Part shown: in pieces, positions 35,002 to 43,232 of the stretch
Layout of the letters: each line of letters opens with the position of its first letter
How positions within the stretch are numbered: the first letter of the stretch is position 1
Source: JAYPAN01 sp049597955
Lineage (GTDB): Bacteria > Pseudomonadota > Alphaproteobacteria > RS24
Direction of reading: 5' to 3'
NCBI GenBank assembly: GCA_049597955.1
Contig: JBMYND010000001.1
Location: 1 to 64,000, forward strand
DNA: 64,000 nucleotides
The notes under the pieces: generated by a model
Seen by the model: only the letters and a program-made list of their open reading frames with translations
What the model was told of the DNA's origin: nothing
Databases searched by the model: none
Program-made: the position numbers and the translations under genes

Positions 35002-35775
35002 TCACGAGGAAAACAGCAGCGAGGTCATCAGATAATTGGCTGCCAGAATGAGAATTGAGGCGGCAACCACTGCATTTGTCGTGGCGCGGCCAACACCTTG
35101 CGCGCCGCCATTGGAATGGTAACCGTGATAGCAGCCCATCAGCGCAATGATGAAACCGAAGACAGCCGCTTTAATCAGACCGGAAGTCACATCGCTCAAT
35201 TCGAGGAAATTATAAGTGCTTTGCACATAAATGGCGGCGTTAAAGCCGAATGATTGCGTGCCAACAACAAAGCCGCCAAAAATGCCGATAATATCAGCCA
35301 CCAATGCCAATAGCGGCAGGCAGAAAGTTGCCGCCAAAAGCCGTGGGGCGACCAGATATTTGAACGGGTCGGTGGATAATGTGGTCAGCGCGTCGATTTG
35401 TTCTGTCACGCGCATTGTGCCAATTTCGGCGGCAATAGCGGCGCTGACCCGACCGGCAACCATCAGCCCGCCAAGCACGGGGCCAAGCTCACGGGTAATG
35501 CCGAGCGCGACAATGCTGGAAACAATGCTTTCCGAATTGAATTGGCTGTCGCCATTATAGATTTGAATGGCCAGCGCACCGCCGGTGAAAAAAGAAGTCA
35601 GCGCCACGACCGGCAGGGAAAAATAGCCAATGCGCATGATTTGCTGGCCTATCATGCGCAAGTAAACCGGCGGCGAGACCAGCGCCATCAGGGCTTGCGC
35701 CGTGAATTGCGCCAGCTTTCCGGTCTGGGTGAAAAACCCAAGGAAAAATCTTCCTATTGTTGCAAATACCGACAA
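35002..35775 (-). CDS. mlaE: Mla-type phospholipid ABC transporter permease
   Basis: A 257-residue permease of the MlaE family with about five membrane helices. Family motifs seen are FTGGALAIQIY, ITRELGPVLGGLMVAGRVSAAIAAEIGTM and MRVTEQIDAL. With MlaF it forms the core of an MCE-dependent lipid transporter. It lies 25 bp after alr on the same strand; alr-mlaE-mlaF-radA is one likely transcription unit. No MlaD, MlaB or MlaC gene is visible here. Confidence 0.92.
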   Translation of the reverse strand: MSVFATIGRFFLGFFTQTGKLAQFTAQALMALVSPPVYLRMIGQQIMRIGYFSLPVVALTSFFTGGALAIQIYNGDSQFNSESIVSSIVALGITRELGPVLGGLMVAGRVSAAIAAEIGTMRVTEQIDALTTLSTDPFKYLVAPRLLAATFCLPLLALVADIIGIFGGFVVGTQSFGFNAAIYVQSTYNFLELSDVTSGLIKAAVFGFIIALMGCYHGYHSNGGAQGVGRATTNAVVAASILILAANYLMTSLLFSS

Positions 35776-35800
35776 AATGCTGCTCCTTCACGCGCCATTA

Positions 35801-36961
35801 TCATGTTTTATATATCCGCTTATAGCGGCTGCCAAGCTGTGTGAGAAGCTCATAAGAAATGGTTTGTCCCTGTTCGGCCAGCCCGTCAATAGGCATGGTG
35901 TCACCAAAAATTTCCACCATGCTGCCCGTGCCAATGCTGTCATCGGCATCGGTCAGGTCAATGGCGAAACTGTCCATTGAAATGCGTCCCAATATCGCCG
36001 CCTCCATATCACCAAGGCCAAGCCGCACACGCGGCGGGTTGAACTGGCCGAAACTGCGCGGCAGACCGTCGCCATAGCCGAGGCCAACAATGCCGATGCG
36101 CATTTCATGGTCGGCGGTAAAACTTGCGCCATAGCCAATCGCGTCGCCGGCGCTTAACCGGCGGGTTTGCAATATCGGCGCGCTCAAGCGGGCAACGGTC
36201 TGGCGCGGCTCAACATCAGGCGAAAAGCCCATGCCGCCATAAAGGCCAATGCCGGGCCGCGTCATGTCAAAGTGATATGCCTCACCAAGAAAAATGCCGC
36301 CCGTATTGGCCAGTGAGCGCGGCGCATCCGGCAGCAGGGCGGTCATTGTGTGAAACGCCTCAAGCTGGGCGCGGTTCATCGGATGGTCAGGCGTGTCGGC
36401 GCAGGCCAAATGGCTGGCAATCAAGTCCAGTGTCCAGCCCTCAAAAATATCAGCCATTTCAGATATTTCGGTTATCTCGTCAAAAGACAGGCCGAGCCGG
36501 TTAAAACCGGTATCAAGAAACAGCGCCGCCGGATGATTGCCTGCTTTGCGGCAAAAGTTCTGCCAGTTTTTGACCTGGGCAAGCGATATCAGGCAAGGAT
36601 GCAGCCGATGGGTGACATAGTCATTTTCGGCCCCATTTTCGAGATTGCCCGCCAGCCCGCTTAAAACATAAATCGCGCTGGCATCAAGGCTCTTATCAGT
36701 TTCGGCGCAGGCGGTGATGATATGGCGCAGGCGCACGCCTTCGGCCAGCTGGGCAACAAAAAAATGCCGACAGCCTGCCGCCAGCAAAACCGGCACGGTT
36801 TCATCCATGCCCAAACCATAAGCATCGGCCTTGACCACGGCAGCGCATTGCGCCTTACCCGACGCCTTTTGCAAAATTGAATAATTGGCGGCCAATGCGG
36901 CCAAATCTATGTGCAAGCGTGGCCGGTCGGCAAAATCATCCGGGGGCAGGGGCGTCGCCAT
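35801..36961 (-). CDS. alr: Alanine racemase
   Basis: PLP enzyme making D-alanine for peptidoglycan. The 386-residue protein has the PLP lysine K44 in VVKADAYGLG, the barrel segments FLDTGFNRLGL and SLANTGGIF, and the C-terminal beta domain with VGLGYGDGLPR and MDSFAIDLTD. It begins 5 bp after the dnaB stop, so it is probably read from the dnaB promoter. As the only alanine racemase in the window it is likely the housekeeping type. Confidence 0.95.
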   Translation of the reverse strand: MATPLPPDDFADRPRLHIDLAALAANYSILQKASGKAQCAAVVKADAYGLGMDETVPVLLAAGCRHFFVAQLAEGVRLRHIITACAETDKSLDASAIYVLSGLAGNLENGAENDYVTHRLHPCLISLAQVKNWQNFCRKAGNHPAALFLDTGFNRLGLSFDEITEISEMADIFEGWTLDLIASHLACADTPDHPMNRAQLEAFHTMTALLPDAPRSLANTGGIFLGEAYHFDMTRPGIGLYGGMGFSPDVEPRQTVARLSAPILQTRRLSAGDAIGYGASFTADHEMRIGIVGLGYGDGLPRSFGQFNPPRVRLGLGDMEAAILGRISMDSFAIDLTDADDSIGTGSMVEIFGDTMPIDGLAEQGQTISYELLTQLGSRYKRIYKT

Positions 36962-36966
36962 CGGCC

Positions 36967-38508
36967 TTAATCGAACCGTTCCGGCAAATGGTCGTCTTCG
37001 GCCAAATCGCTGAATCGCGTATAGCGGTCTTCAAAAGCCATGCGCGCCGTGCCGACCGGGCCATGCCGGTTTTTGCCGACAATCACTTCCGCCGTGCCGT
37101 CAACCAGTTTCATGCGCTCTTCCCATTGCAGAAATTCCTCTGTGCCTTCTGTCGGCTTTTCGCGCATCAGATAATAAGGCTCGCGATAGACAAACATCAC
37201 AATATCGGCATCTTGCTCAATCGAGCCGGATTCGCGCAAATCGGAAAGTTGCGGGCGTTTGTCTTCGCGCGATTCAACCTGCCGCGATAATTGCGACAGG
37301 GCGAGAACCGGCACATCAAGTTCCTTGGCCAGCGCCTTCAACCCTTGGGTGATTTCGCTGACTTCCTGCACCCGCCCATCATTGCGATTGCCGCTGCTGG
37401 CGCGCACCAATTGCAGATAATCAACCACAATCAGCCCCAGCCCGTGCTGGCGTTTCAGCCGTCGCGCACGCGCGGCCAAAGTCGCCATGGGTATGGCACC
37501 GGTATGGTCAATATAAAGCGGGGCATCGTTCAAATCGCGCGCTGAGGTGACCAGGCGGGCATATTCATCCTCATGGATTTCGCCCTTGCGAATGTTTGAA
37601 GATGACACGCCGGACTGCTCTGCCAGCATCCGTGTGGCAAGCTGTTCGGCAGACATTTCCAGCGAGAAAAAGCCGACAACACCGCCTTCTTTCACCCGTG
37701 TGCGCCCATCCGGCAAATGCTCAACATTACCCTCGCGCTGGGCTTTCAGATAATTATGGGCAATGGTGAAGGCGATATTGGTCGCCAGGGCGGTTTTACC
37801 CATGGCCGGACGCCCCGCCAATATCAGCAAATCGCTTTCTTGAAGCCCGCCAAGCAAAGTGTCGAGACCGGTAAAGCCGCTTGACAGGCCGGATAAATGG
37901 CCTTCGCGCTGATAGGCGCGCGCTGCCATGTCAATCGCCCCGGTCAGCGATTGTTCAAAACTCATAAAGCCGGAACTATGCGCGCCTTTTTCGGCGATTG
38001 AATAAAGCGCCTGTTCGGCCTTGTCGATTTGGTCTGCCGGGCTGTCGTCAATATCGGCGTCGAAAGCATCGGCCATCATTTCCTCGCCAACGACGATTAA
38101 TTCGCGGCGAATGGCAAGGTCATAAATTGTCCGGCCATATTGCTGGGCATTGGCAATGGTGGTGGCATTGGAGGCCAGCCGCGCCAAATAGCTGGCCCCG
38201 CCCAATTGCACCAGCCCCTCATCCATTTCCATATAGGTTTTCAGCGTGACCGGTGAGGCCAGATTGCCATTGCCGATAAGTTTGGAGACGGCCTCATAAA
38301 TCCGCATATGCACCGGGTCGAAAAAATGCCGTGGCTGCAGAAAGTCGGAGACCTGATCGAGCGCATCATTATTTATCAGCAATGCACCGAGAAGCCCTTG
38401 TTCGGCTTCAATATTATGCGGCATTTGGCGGAAATCCTGATTTTGGACGCCGTTGCTTTGGGTGGCGGCTTGGCTGTCAGGATTTATTTGGGTGACGGGC
38501 GTTTCCAT
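36967..38508 (-). CDS. dnaB: Replicative DNA helicase
   Basis: Hexameric helicase of the replication fork, 513 residues. N-terminal domain begins PHNIEAEQGLLGALL after a 30-residue polar leader. The RecA-like motor has Walker A AGRPAMGKTALA, Walker B LIVVDYLQL, and motifs SLEMSAEQLATRML and LSQLSRQVESREDKRP. No intein is present. An insertion-like stretch (REGNVEHLPDGRTRVKEGG) between Walker A and the next strand is seen in other alphaproteobacterial DnaB proteins. Confidence 0.97.
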   Translation of the reverse strand: METPVTQINPDSQAATQSNGVQNQDFRQMPHNIEAEQGLLGALLINNDALDQVSDFLQPRHFFDPVHMRIYEAVSKLIGNGNLASPVTLKTYMEMDEGLVQLGGASYLARLASNATTIANAQQYGRTIYDLAIRRELIVVGEEMMADAFDADIDDSPADQIDKAEQALYSIAEKGAHSSGFMSFEQSLTGAIDMAARAYQREGHLSGLSSGFTGLDTLLGGLQESDLLILAGRPAMGKTALATNIAFTIAHNYLKAQREGNVEHLPDGRTRVKEGGVVGFFSLEMSAEQLATRMLAEQSGVSSSNIRKGEIHEDEYARLVTSARDLNDAPLYIDHTGAIPMATLAARARRLKRQHGLGLIVVDYLQLVRASSGNRNDGRVQEVSEITQGLKALAKELDVPVLALSQLSRQVESREDKRPQLSDLRESGSIEQDADIVMFVYREPYYLMREKPTEGTEEFLQWEERMKLVDGTAEVIVGKNRHGPVGTARMAFEDRYTRFSDLAEDDHLPERFD

Positions 38509-38550
38509 TCAGGCAATCTAGCTCTTGGCGAAAGCTGCCGCCAGAGGAAT

Positions 38551-38594
38551 CAAAAGGCCCGCCGCAAATTTCCGAAAAAATTTCCGACGGGCCT
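38551..38594 (-). terminator. Probable intrinsic terminator after rplI
   Basis: Minus-strand transcripts from rplI meet AGGCCCG (38594-38588) and CGGGCCT (38561-38555), a 7-bp GC-rich stem followed by TTTT. Inside the loop two copies of AAATTT can pair as well. It lies 20 bp after rplI and 43 bp before the dnaB start, separating the ribosomal operon from dnaB. Confidence 0.6.
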
Positions 38595-38613
38595 GTGAAC
38601 TATGTGGAAAAAA

Positions 38614-39306
38614 TTATTGCGAAGCGGTTTCTTCTGCTGACGTCTCGTCCGCATCACCATCTTCGGCGCTGGCTGCTTCAGATGTTTCTTCTGCAGCTTC
38701 TTCAACAGCTTCTTCAGCAGGGCTTTCTTCGGTTTCCGCATCTGCTTGCAGGTCAACCGTGACGCCTTCCTCAAACACTTCCTCAACATTGACATCGGCT
38801 TCGTCATCGTCGAATTGCTCAATGGTGACATCCTCACCGGCGGCTTGGCGCTCGGCTTCTTCTGCTGTGCGCGCCACGTTAATTGTCACCATGCTGGTGA
38901 CTTCCGGGTGCAGCGATACGCTCACGCCATGCAGACCCAGCGTTTTAATCGGCGCGGCCAGCGCGATTTGGTTGCGGGCAACACTGAAACCTTGTTCTGC
39001 CAATGTGGCGGCAATATCGCGCGTGTTGACCGAGCCATAAAGCTGACCCGTATCGCCGGATGAGCGAATGACCACAAAACTGGCACCGTCCAGCTTGGCA
39101 TTAACGCTTTCGGCTTCAGATTTGCGCTCAAGATTGCGCGCTTCCAATTGGGCGCGCTCATTCTCAAAGCGTTGGAGATTGCTTTTATTTGCGCGCAATG
39201 CTTTGCCTTGGGGCAACAGGAAATTGCGGGCATAACCGTCTTTGACATTGACCACATCGCCCATTTGGCCAAGCTTGGCCACGCGTTCCAACAATACGAC
39301 TTCCAT
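38614..39306 (-). CDS. rplI: 50S ribosomal protein bL9 with long acidic C-terminal tail
   Basis: Residues 1-155 are a normal bL9: MEVVLLERVAKLGQMGDVVN, GYARNFLLPQGKA and the central helix ARNLERKSEAESVNA, then the C-terminal RNA-binding domain. The protein then continues for about 75 residues made mostly of Glu, Asp, Ala and Ser (about 156-230), giving 230 residues against about 150 in E. coli. The ATG shares one base with the stop of the DUF2232 gene. The tail is probably disordered; no frameshift is needed to read it. Confidence 0.93.
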   Translation of the reverse strand: MEVVLLERVAKLGQMGDVVNVKDGYARNFLLPQGKALRANKSNLQRFENERAQLEARNLERKSEAESVNAKLDGASFVVIRSSGDTGQLYGSVNTRDIAATLAEQGFSVARNQIALAAPIKTLGLHGVSVSLHPEVTSMVTINVARTAEEAERQAAGEDVTIEQFDDDEADVNVEEVFEEGVTVDLQADAETEESPAEEAVEEAAEETSEAASAEDGDADETSAEETASQ

Positions 39307-40301
39307 CAGTCCTTCTCCTCATCCTTATCGGTATCGTCAGTGCTGTGTACTGACCCGATATTGGTGTTTTTTCCCGTTCCATCCGACGCTAATTGCCGGA
39401 AGTCAAAACGTGTGTCCAAAAGCCCGATTAGCGCAATCGGGATAATGACCCACGCCATGATAAAAATTAAAAAATAGAGCGCCGACAACAACCAGCCGCG
39501 CCCGTTCCATGGGCGGGAGATAGCATGAATAATCGCCAAACCCAACAGAAAATATGCGCTGGTGACCAGCGCCAGAAAAATCGCCATCAATGTGGAGAGC
39601 GTGCCGTCAAAAACCAGCGTGCCAATGCCGAATCCGGCCAGCAGAAAAACCAGACGCGGCGGCAATTGCAGCCGGTCATAATCGGGCGTCGGACGCAGAT
39701 TTTTGCCGCTCAAAACCGCCAGCGCCTGCCCGATTTGCAAATTACCAAGCAATAAAAGCGGCCATCCGGCAAGGCCGGTAATGATGATAAGCCGCGCAAT
39801 AAGCTGAAAATCGGTAAAATCGCGCGTATTGTAGAGCTGATGAACCATGTCAGCCAGTTCCGGCGAGCTATACATGGCTTGTGCCAGTATTTCCGGCAGG
39901 CCACCCGGCGTGTCGGCGACGCTGGCGAAAATCGCGATCGTGCCGACAGCAGCCAGCCCACCGCCCATAAGGATAAGCCTTTCGGCCGGGTAAAAATCCC
40001 ATGACGGCGCGCCATCACCCCTTGCGACATCACTGGCTATTGGCCGCGACAAGAGTGATTGGCGCAACAGCATCAGGCTTGGCACCAAAAACACCAAAAG
40101 AAAAACAATGCCGAGAACCGGCGACAGCAAAACCGATGTCAACAGGCCGGTCAAAATGGCGGCGGCAATTGCCAGACCCAGCCCATAGCACAGGCCAATA
40201 TAGGCGATTGGTACGCTGGCAAAGGGCAGGCTCACAAGCGCGGCAAACATCAAAAAGCTGGCAATGGCGGCAAGCACCGCCCGCAAGGCATTATTTTGCA
40301 T
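39306..40301 (-). CDS. DUF2232 multi-pass membrane protein
   Basis: A 331-residue integral membrane protein with about eight helices and a polar, acidic C-terminal tail (STDDTDKDEEKD). Its position between rpsR and rplI is the classic place for DUF2232 (YybS-like) proteins in Alphaproteobacteria, and the helix pattern agrees. Function unknown. The stop overlaps the rplI ATG by one base (TGATG), implying coupling with ribosomal-protein synthesis. Confidence 0.85.
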   Translation of the reverse strand: MQNNALRAVLAAIASFLMFAALVSLPFASVPIAYIGLCYGLGLAIAAAILTGLLTSVLLSPVLGIVFLLVFLVPSLMLLRQSLLSRPIASDVARGDGAPSWDFYPAERLILMGGGLAAVGTIAIFASVADTPGGLPEILAQAMYSSPELADMVHQLYNTRDFTDFQLIARLIIITGLAGWPLLLLGNLQIGQALAVLSGKNLRPTPDYDRLQLPPRLVFLLAGFGIGTLVFDGTLSTLMAIFLALVTSAYFLLGLAIIHAISRPWNGRGWLLSALYFLIFIMAWVIIPIALIGLLDTRFDFRQLASDGTGKNTNIGSVHSTDDTDKDEEKD

Positions 40302-40349
40302 AACCGGCCTTCCTTTCAGGCCATACAGCCGCCAGCGCCCGGATGACGC

Positions 40350-40586
40350 CTATTGTTCAACCGTATAAGGCATCAGGGCAAGATAGCGGGCGCGTTTAAT
40401 GGCGCGGGCCAGCTCGCGTTGCTTTTTGGCTGATACGGCGGTGATGCGGCGCGGCACGATTTTGCCGCGTTCCGACACATAGCGTTGCAGCAATCTTGTG
40501 TCTTTATAGTCAATGACAGGGGCGTTGGCGCCGGAAAACGGGCAGGATTTGCGGCGACGGCCAAAGGGACGACGGGCTTGGCTCAT
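40350..40586 (-). CDS. rpsR: 30S ribosomal protein bS18
   Basis: A 78-residue bS18 with the family core IDYKDTRLLQRYVSERGKIV and PRRITAVSAKKQRELARAIK, ending near residue 70 in ARYLALMPYT. The N-terminus is basic (RRPFGRRRKSCPF) and carries one cysteine. Translation is coupled to rpsF through an ATGA overlap. S18 binds with S6 on the 30S platform, so equal synthesis is useful. Confidence 0.97.
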   Translation of the reverse strand: MSQARRPFGRRRKSCPFSGANAPVIDYKDTRLLQRYVSERGKIVPRRITAVSAKKQRELARAIKRARYLALMPYTVEQ

Positions 40587-41011
40587 GACTGGTTCTCCTC
40601 ACTGGCGGTTTCATTTCTGCTGTCACTATCTCTGTCACTATCTCTGTCACCGTCATTATCGCGGCGTTGGCTGCGGCGTTCATCGCGGTTTTTATTGCGC
40701 ATTTGAACACTGTCACCTTCTTCATGTTGATCAACGCGCAATGTCATGTGACGGATAATATCGTCATTCAGGCTGATGCGGCGTTCCATTTCGGCAATCG
40801 CCTCATGCTCAGCTTCGATATTCATCAGCGTGTAATGACCCTTGCGGTTTTTCTTCACCCGATAGGCGAGCGATTTCAAACCCCAATATTCGGTTTTGCT
40901 GATTTTGCCGTTATTTTCCTCAATAACAGCCGTAATCAGGTCAACCAGACCGTCAACCTGCTGCGAGGAAATATCTTGGCGTGCAATAAAAATATGCTCA
41001 TAGAGAGCCAT
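40583..41011 (-). CDS. rpsF: 30S ribosomal protein bS6 with repetitive charged C-terminal tail
   Basis: Residues 1-100 form bS6: MALYEHIFIARQDISSQQVD at the start, then YWGLKSLAYRVKKNRKGHY and the beta strand IIRHMTLRVD. A further 40 residues rich in Arg, Asp, Ser and Asn follow. Part of that tail is encoded by a tandem 12-bp repeat at 40621-40644 (TGTCACTATCTC on the plus strand, read as DRDSDRDS). Alphaproteobacterial bS6 tails vary in length and charge. AGGAG stands upstream of the ATG. First gene of rpsF-rpsR-DUF2232-rplI. Confidence 0.96.
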   Translation of the reverse strand: MALYEHIFIARQDISSQQVDGLVDLITAVIEENNGKISKTEYWGLKSLAYRVKKNRKGHYTLMNIEAEHEAIAEMERRISLNDDIIRHMTLRVDQHEEGDSVQMRNKNRDERRSQRRDNDGDRDSDRDSDSRNETASEENQS

Positions 41012-41165
41012 AGCCTCACTCCTTTATCTGTTCGGCGCCGAGCCCCTGGCGACCCGAACCCCTGACGGGGCGAGGCCTGCAAGTAACGCGAGAGCGGAGA
41101 CAAGGGACGGGAACCATTTCCACACAAATGTGCTGTCCTTTCAGCCTCCGGCCGAAGCTGGCAGG

Positions 41166-41194
41166 GTTACACCATAAAATACCGGCCATGGCAA
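41166..41194 (-). promoter_or_regulatory. Candidate promoter for the rpsF operon, with structured leader downstream
   Basis: On the minus strand TTGCCA (41194-41189), a 17-base spacer and TGTAAC (41171-41166) match five of six and four of six consensus positions. The resulting leader of about 150 bases (41012-41160) can form a 7-bp hairpin at 41142-41160 (CAGCTTC ... GGAGGCTG, one wobble) and a CCCC/GGGG stem at 41070-41081. This may be an S6:S18 feedback element, but I could not match the published motif with confidence. The rest of the 330-bp gap shows no plausible gene. Confidence 0.4.
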
Positions 41195-41215
41195 GCCCCC
41201 GCGCATCCGCATTTT

Positions 41216-41257
41216 GCAAATACTTATTCGCGCAAATACTTATTGTTGCAAATACTT
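41216..41257 (+). repeat. Three direct repeats, 16-bp period, in the rpsF/fabD divergent region
   Basis: GCAAATACTT occurs at 41216, 41232 and 41248, exactly 16 bp apart; the first two copies extend to GCAAATACTTATT. The array ends 85 bp before the fabD start and 22 bp upstream of the candidate rpsF promoter. Even spacing of about one and a half helical turns suggests cooperative protein binding, with effect on fabD, rpsF or both. Confidence 0.7.
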
Positions 41258-41341
41258 GGCAAGCACCGACAAGCAGGTTAAGACAGGCGCAATTATGGCC
41301 GGTCGCACCGACCGCTGTAAGGTGACGATTTGGAGGGGCTT

Positions 41342-42280
41342 ATGGCAAATGCATTTATATTTCCGGGACAGGGCAGCCAGGCGGCTGGCATGGGGCGCGC
41401 CTTGGCGACCAATTGCACCGAAGCGCGCGATGTTTTCGCCCGCATTGACGAGGCGCTTGGGCAAAATCTGTCGGAGCTTATGTTTAACGGGCCGGAAGCC
41501 GAATTGACGCTGACGGAAAACGCCCAGCCTGCCTTGATGGGCGTGTCTATCGCTGTTTTGGAAGTGCTGAAAGCGCGCGGCTATGATGTTCAAGGCAATG
41601 TCGCCTATCTGGCCGGTCATTCGCTGGGCGAATATGCGGCGCTGACGGCGGCGGGGGCCTTGCAATTGGAAGATTGCGCGCGGCTGCTGAAATTGCGCGG
41701 CCAGGCCATGCAACGCGCCGTGCCGGTCGGCGTTGGCGCAATGGCCGCGCTTTTGGGGCTGGATTTTGAGACAGTTGTTGAAGTGGCGGCTGAGGCGACG
41801 GCGGAAAATGAGATTTGCGGCGCGGCCAATGACAATGCGGTCGGGCAGGTGGTGATTTCCGGCCATACAGCAGCGGTTGCCCGCGCCATTGATATTGCCA
41901 AGCAGCGTGGTGCGAAACGCGCCATGGAATTGCCGGTCAGCGCGCCATTTCATTGCGCTTTGATGCAACCGGCGGCGGAAGAAATGCAAGCCGCGCTGGC
42001 TGATATTGAGATTGCCGCACCGGCCTTGCCAATTATCGCCAATGTGACGGCCTCACCGGTTACCGAGCCGGAAGAAATTCGCAATTTGCTGGTCGCACAA
42101 GTGACCGGCAGTGTGCGTTGGCGCGAGTCGATGATTTGGCTGGCCGATAAGGGCGTCACCCATTTGGTTGAATTGGGCAGTGGCAAGGTTCTGTCCACAA
42201 TGGCCAAGCGGATTGACCCGCGCCTGACCGCCCAGTCACTGACGGCGGAAGAAGATATTACAGCCTTTTTGGCTGACTGA
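41342..42280 (+). CDS. fabD: Malonyl-CoA:ACP transacylase
   Basis: Loads malonyl groups on acyl carrier protein for fatty-acid synthesis. 312 residues: FPGQGSQAAGMG at the start, nucleophile S94 in GHSLGEYAA, and catalytic histidine in SAPFHCALM. The ATG at 41342 is preceded by GGAGGGG. First gene of fabD-fabG-acpP-fabF, reading away from rpsF; three direct repeats lie in its upstream region. Confidence 0.97.
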   Translation: MANAFIFPGQGSQAAGMGRALATNCTEARDVFARIDEALGQNLSELMFNGPEAELTLTENAQPALMGVSIAVLEVLKARGYDVQGNVAYLAGHSLGEYAALTAAGALQLEDCARLLKLRGQAMQRAVPVGVGAMAALLGLDFETVVEVAAEATAENEICGAANDNAVGQVVISGHTAAVARAIDIAKQRGAKRAMELPVSAPFHCALMQPAAEEMQAALADIEIAAPALPIIANVTASPVTEPEEIRNLLVAQVTGSVRWRESMIWLADKGVTHLVELGSGKVLSTMAKRIDPRLTAQSLTAEEDITAFLAD

Positions 42281-42323
42281 TGATTTACTGATGCTTGCAA
42301 AAGCATCGCGAAAGGACAAATGC

Positions 42324-43061
42324 ATGTTTGATTTAAGTGGCAAAACAGCTTTGGTGACGGGCGCATCCGGCGGTATCGGGCGGCAAATTGCGCAAGCCTT
42401 GCACGCGGCAGGCGCCAATGTGGGCTTGGCTGGCACGCGCGAGGCAGTGTTGCAGGAATTGGCCGATGAGCTGGGCGCGGGCGCCCATGTGCTGCTGGCC
42501 GATTTATCGACCACGCAAGGTGCGCAATCACTGGCCGCCGCCGCCGAGGAAAAATTGGGCGGCATTGACATTCTGGTCAATAATGCCGGTATCACCCGCG
42601 ATAATCTTGCTATGCGGATGAAAGATGAAGATTGGGACGCGGTGCTGGCGGTTAATTTGTCGTCAAGCTTCAAACTCATTCGCGCCGCCTTGCGCGGTAT
42701 GATGAAACGCCGCCATGGCCGGATTATCGGCATTACCTCGGTTGTTGGCGTCACCGGCAATGCCGGACAGGCCAATTATGCGGCGACCAAAGCAGGCATG
42801 ATTGGCATGAGCAAATCGCTGGCGCAGGAAGTGGCCAGTCGCGGCATTACGGTGAATTGCGTGGCCCCGGGCTTTATCGAAACACCGATGACCGATGCGC
42901 TGCCGGAAGCGCAAAAACAGGCTTTGGGCGAGGCGATTCCGGCCGGTCGGCTCGGCAGTGGCAGTGATATTGCGGCGGCCTGTGTGTATTTGGCCAGCGA
43001 TGAGGCGGGTTATGTCACCGGACAGACATTGCACGTCAATGGCGGCATGGCGATGATATAG
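42324..43061 (+). CDS. fabG: 3-oxoacyl-ACP reductase
   Basis: NADPH-dependent first reduction of the elongation cycle. 245 residues with TGASGGIG (12-19), NNAG (86-89), catalytic S139, Y152 and K156 (NYAATK), and the C-terminal QTLHVNGGMAMI typical of FabG. The ATG at 42324 has AAGGA upstream; an earlier in-frame start at 42291 is unlikely. A large inverted repeat begins on the last base of its stop codon. Confidence 0.96.
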   Translation: MFDLSGKTALVTGASGGIGRQIAQALHAAGANVGLAGTREAVLQELADELGAGAHVLLADLSTTQGAQSLAAAAEEKLGGIDILVNNAGITRDNLAMRMKDEDWDAVLAVNLSSSFKLIRAALRGMMKRRHGRIIGITSVVGVTGNAGQANYAATKAGMIGMSKSLAQEVASRGITVNCVAPGFIETPMTDALPEAQKQALGEAIPAGRLGSGSDIAAACVYLASDEAGYVTGQTLHVNGGMAMI

Positions 43062-43106
43062 GTCAAATTGACGGCAAAAATACAATTTGCCGGTGTTGAT
43101 TTGACC
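43061..43106 (+). repeat. Nested inverted repeat between fabG and acpP
   Basis: GGTCAAAT (43061-43068) pairs with ATTTGACC (43099-43106), and inside them GGCAAA (43073-43078) pairs with TTTGCC (43086-43091). The hairpin lacks a T-run, so it is not a standard terminator. It sits just after the fabG stop and 127 bp before acpP, and may trim or stabilise the mRNA so that acpP, needed in large excess, is expressed separately. Confidence 0.6.
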
Positions 43107-43232
43107 GGTTAGACTTCTGGACACGTCGCCGAAACAGTGATAGGGAACCGCCTGTGCAGCGACATTGAGTCGCCACACATGTATTTAACCAATCTGAGGG
43201 GTGGCGCACAGCGCCGGGAATGAGGAATTACC

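Noticed and set aside
40621..40650. Short tandem repeat considered as CRISPR or mobile-element remnant
   Set aside because: It is in frame inside rpsF and encodes the tail; there are no spacers.
41216..41257. Three direct repeats considered as a minimal CRISPR or plasmid iteron origin
   Set aside because: Repeats are only 10-13 bp with 3-6 bp between them, with no cas or rep gene; a regulatory array is simpler.
41012..41341. Small ORFs of 65-97 codons in the rpsF/fabD gap
   Set aside because: They have no ribosome site or recognisable composition and overlap a promoter-like region with structured leader and repeats.
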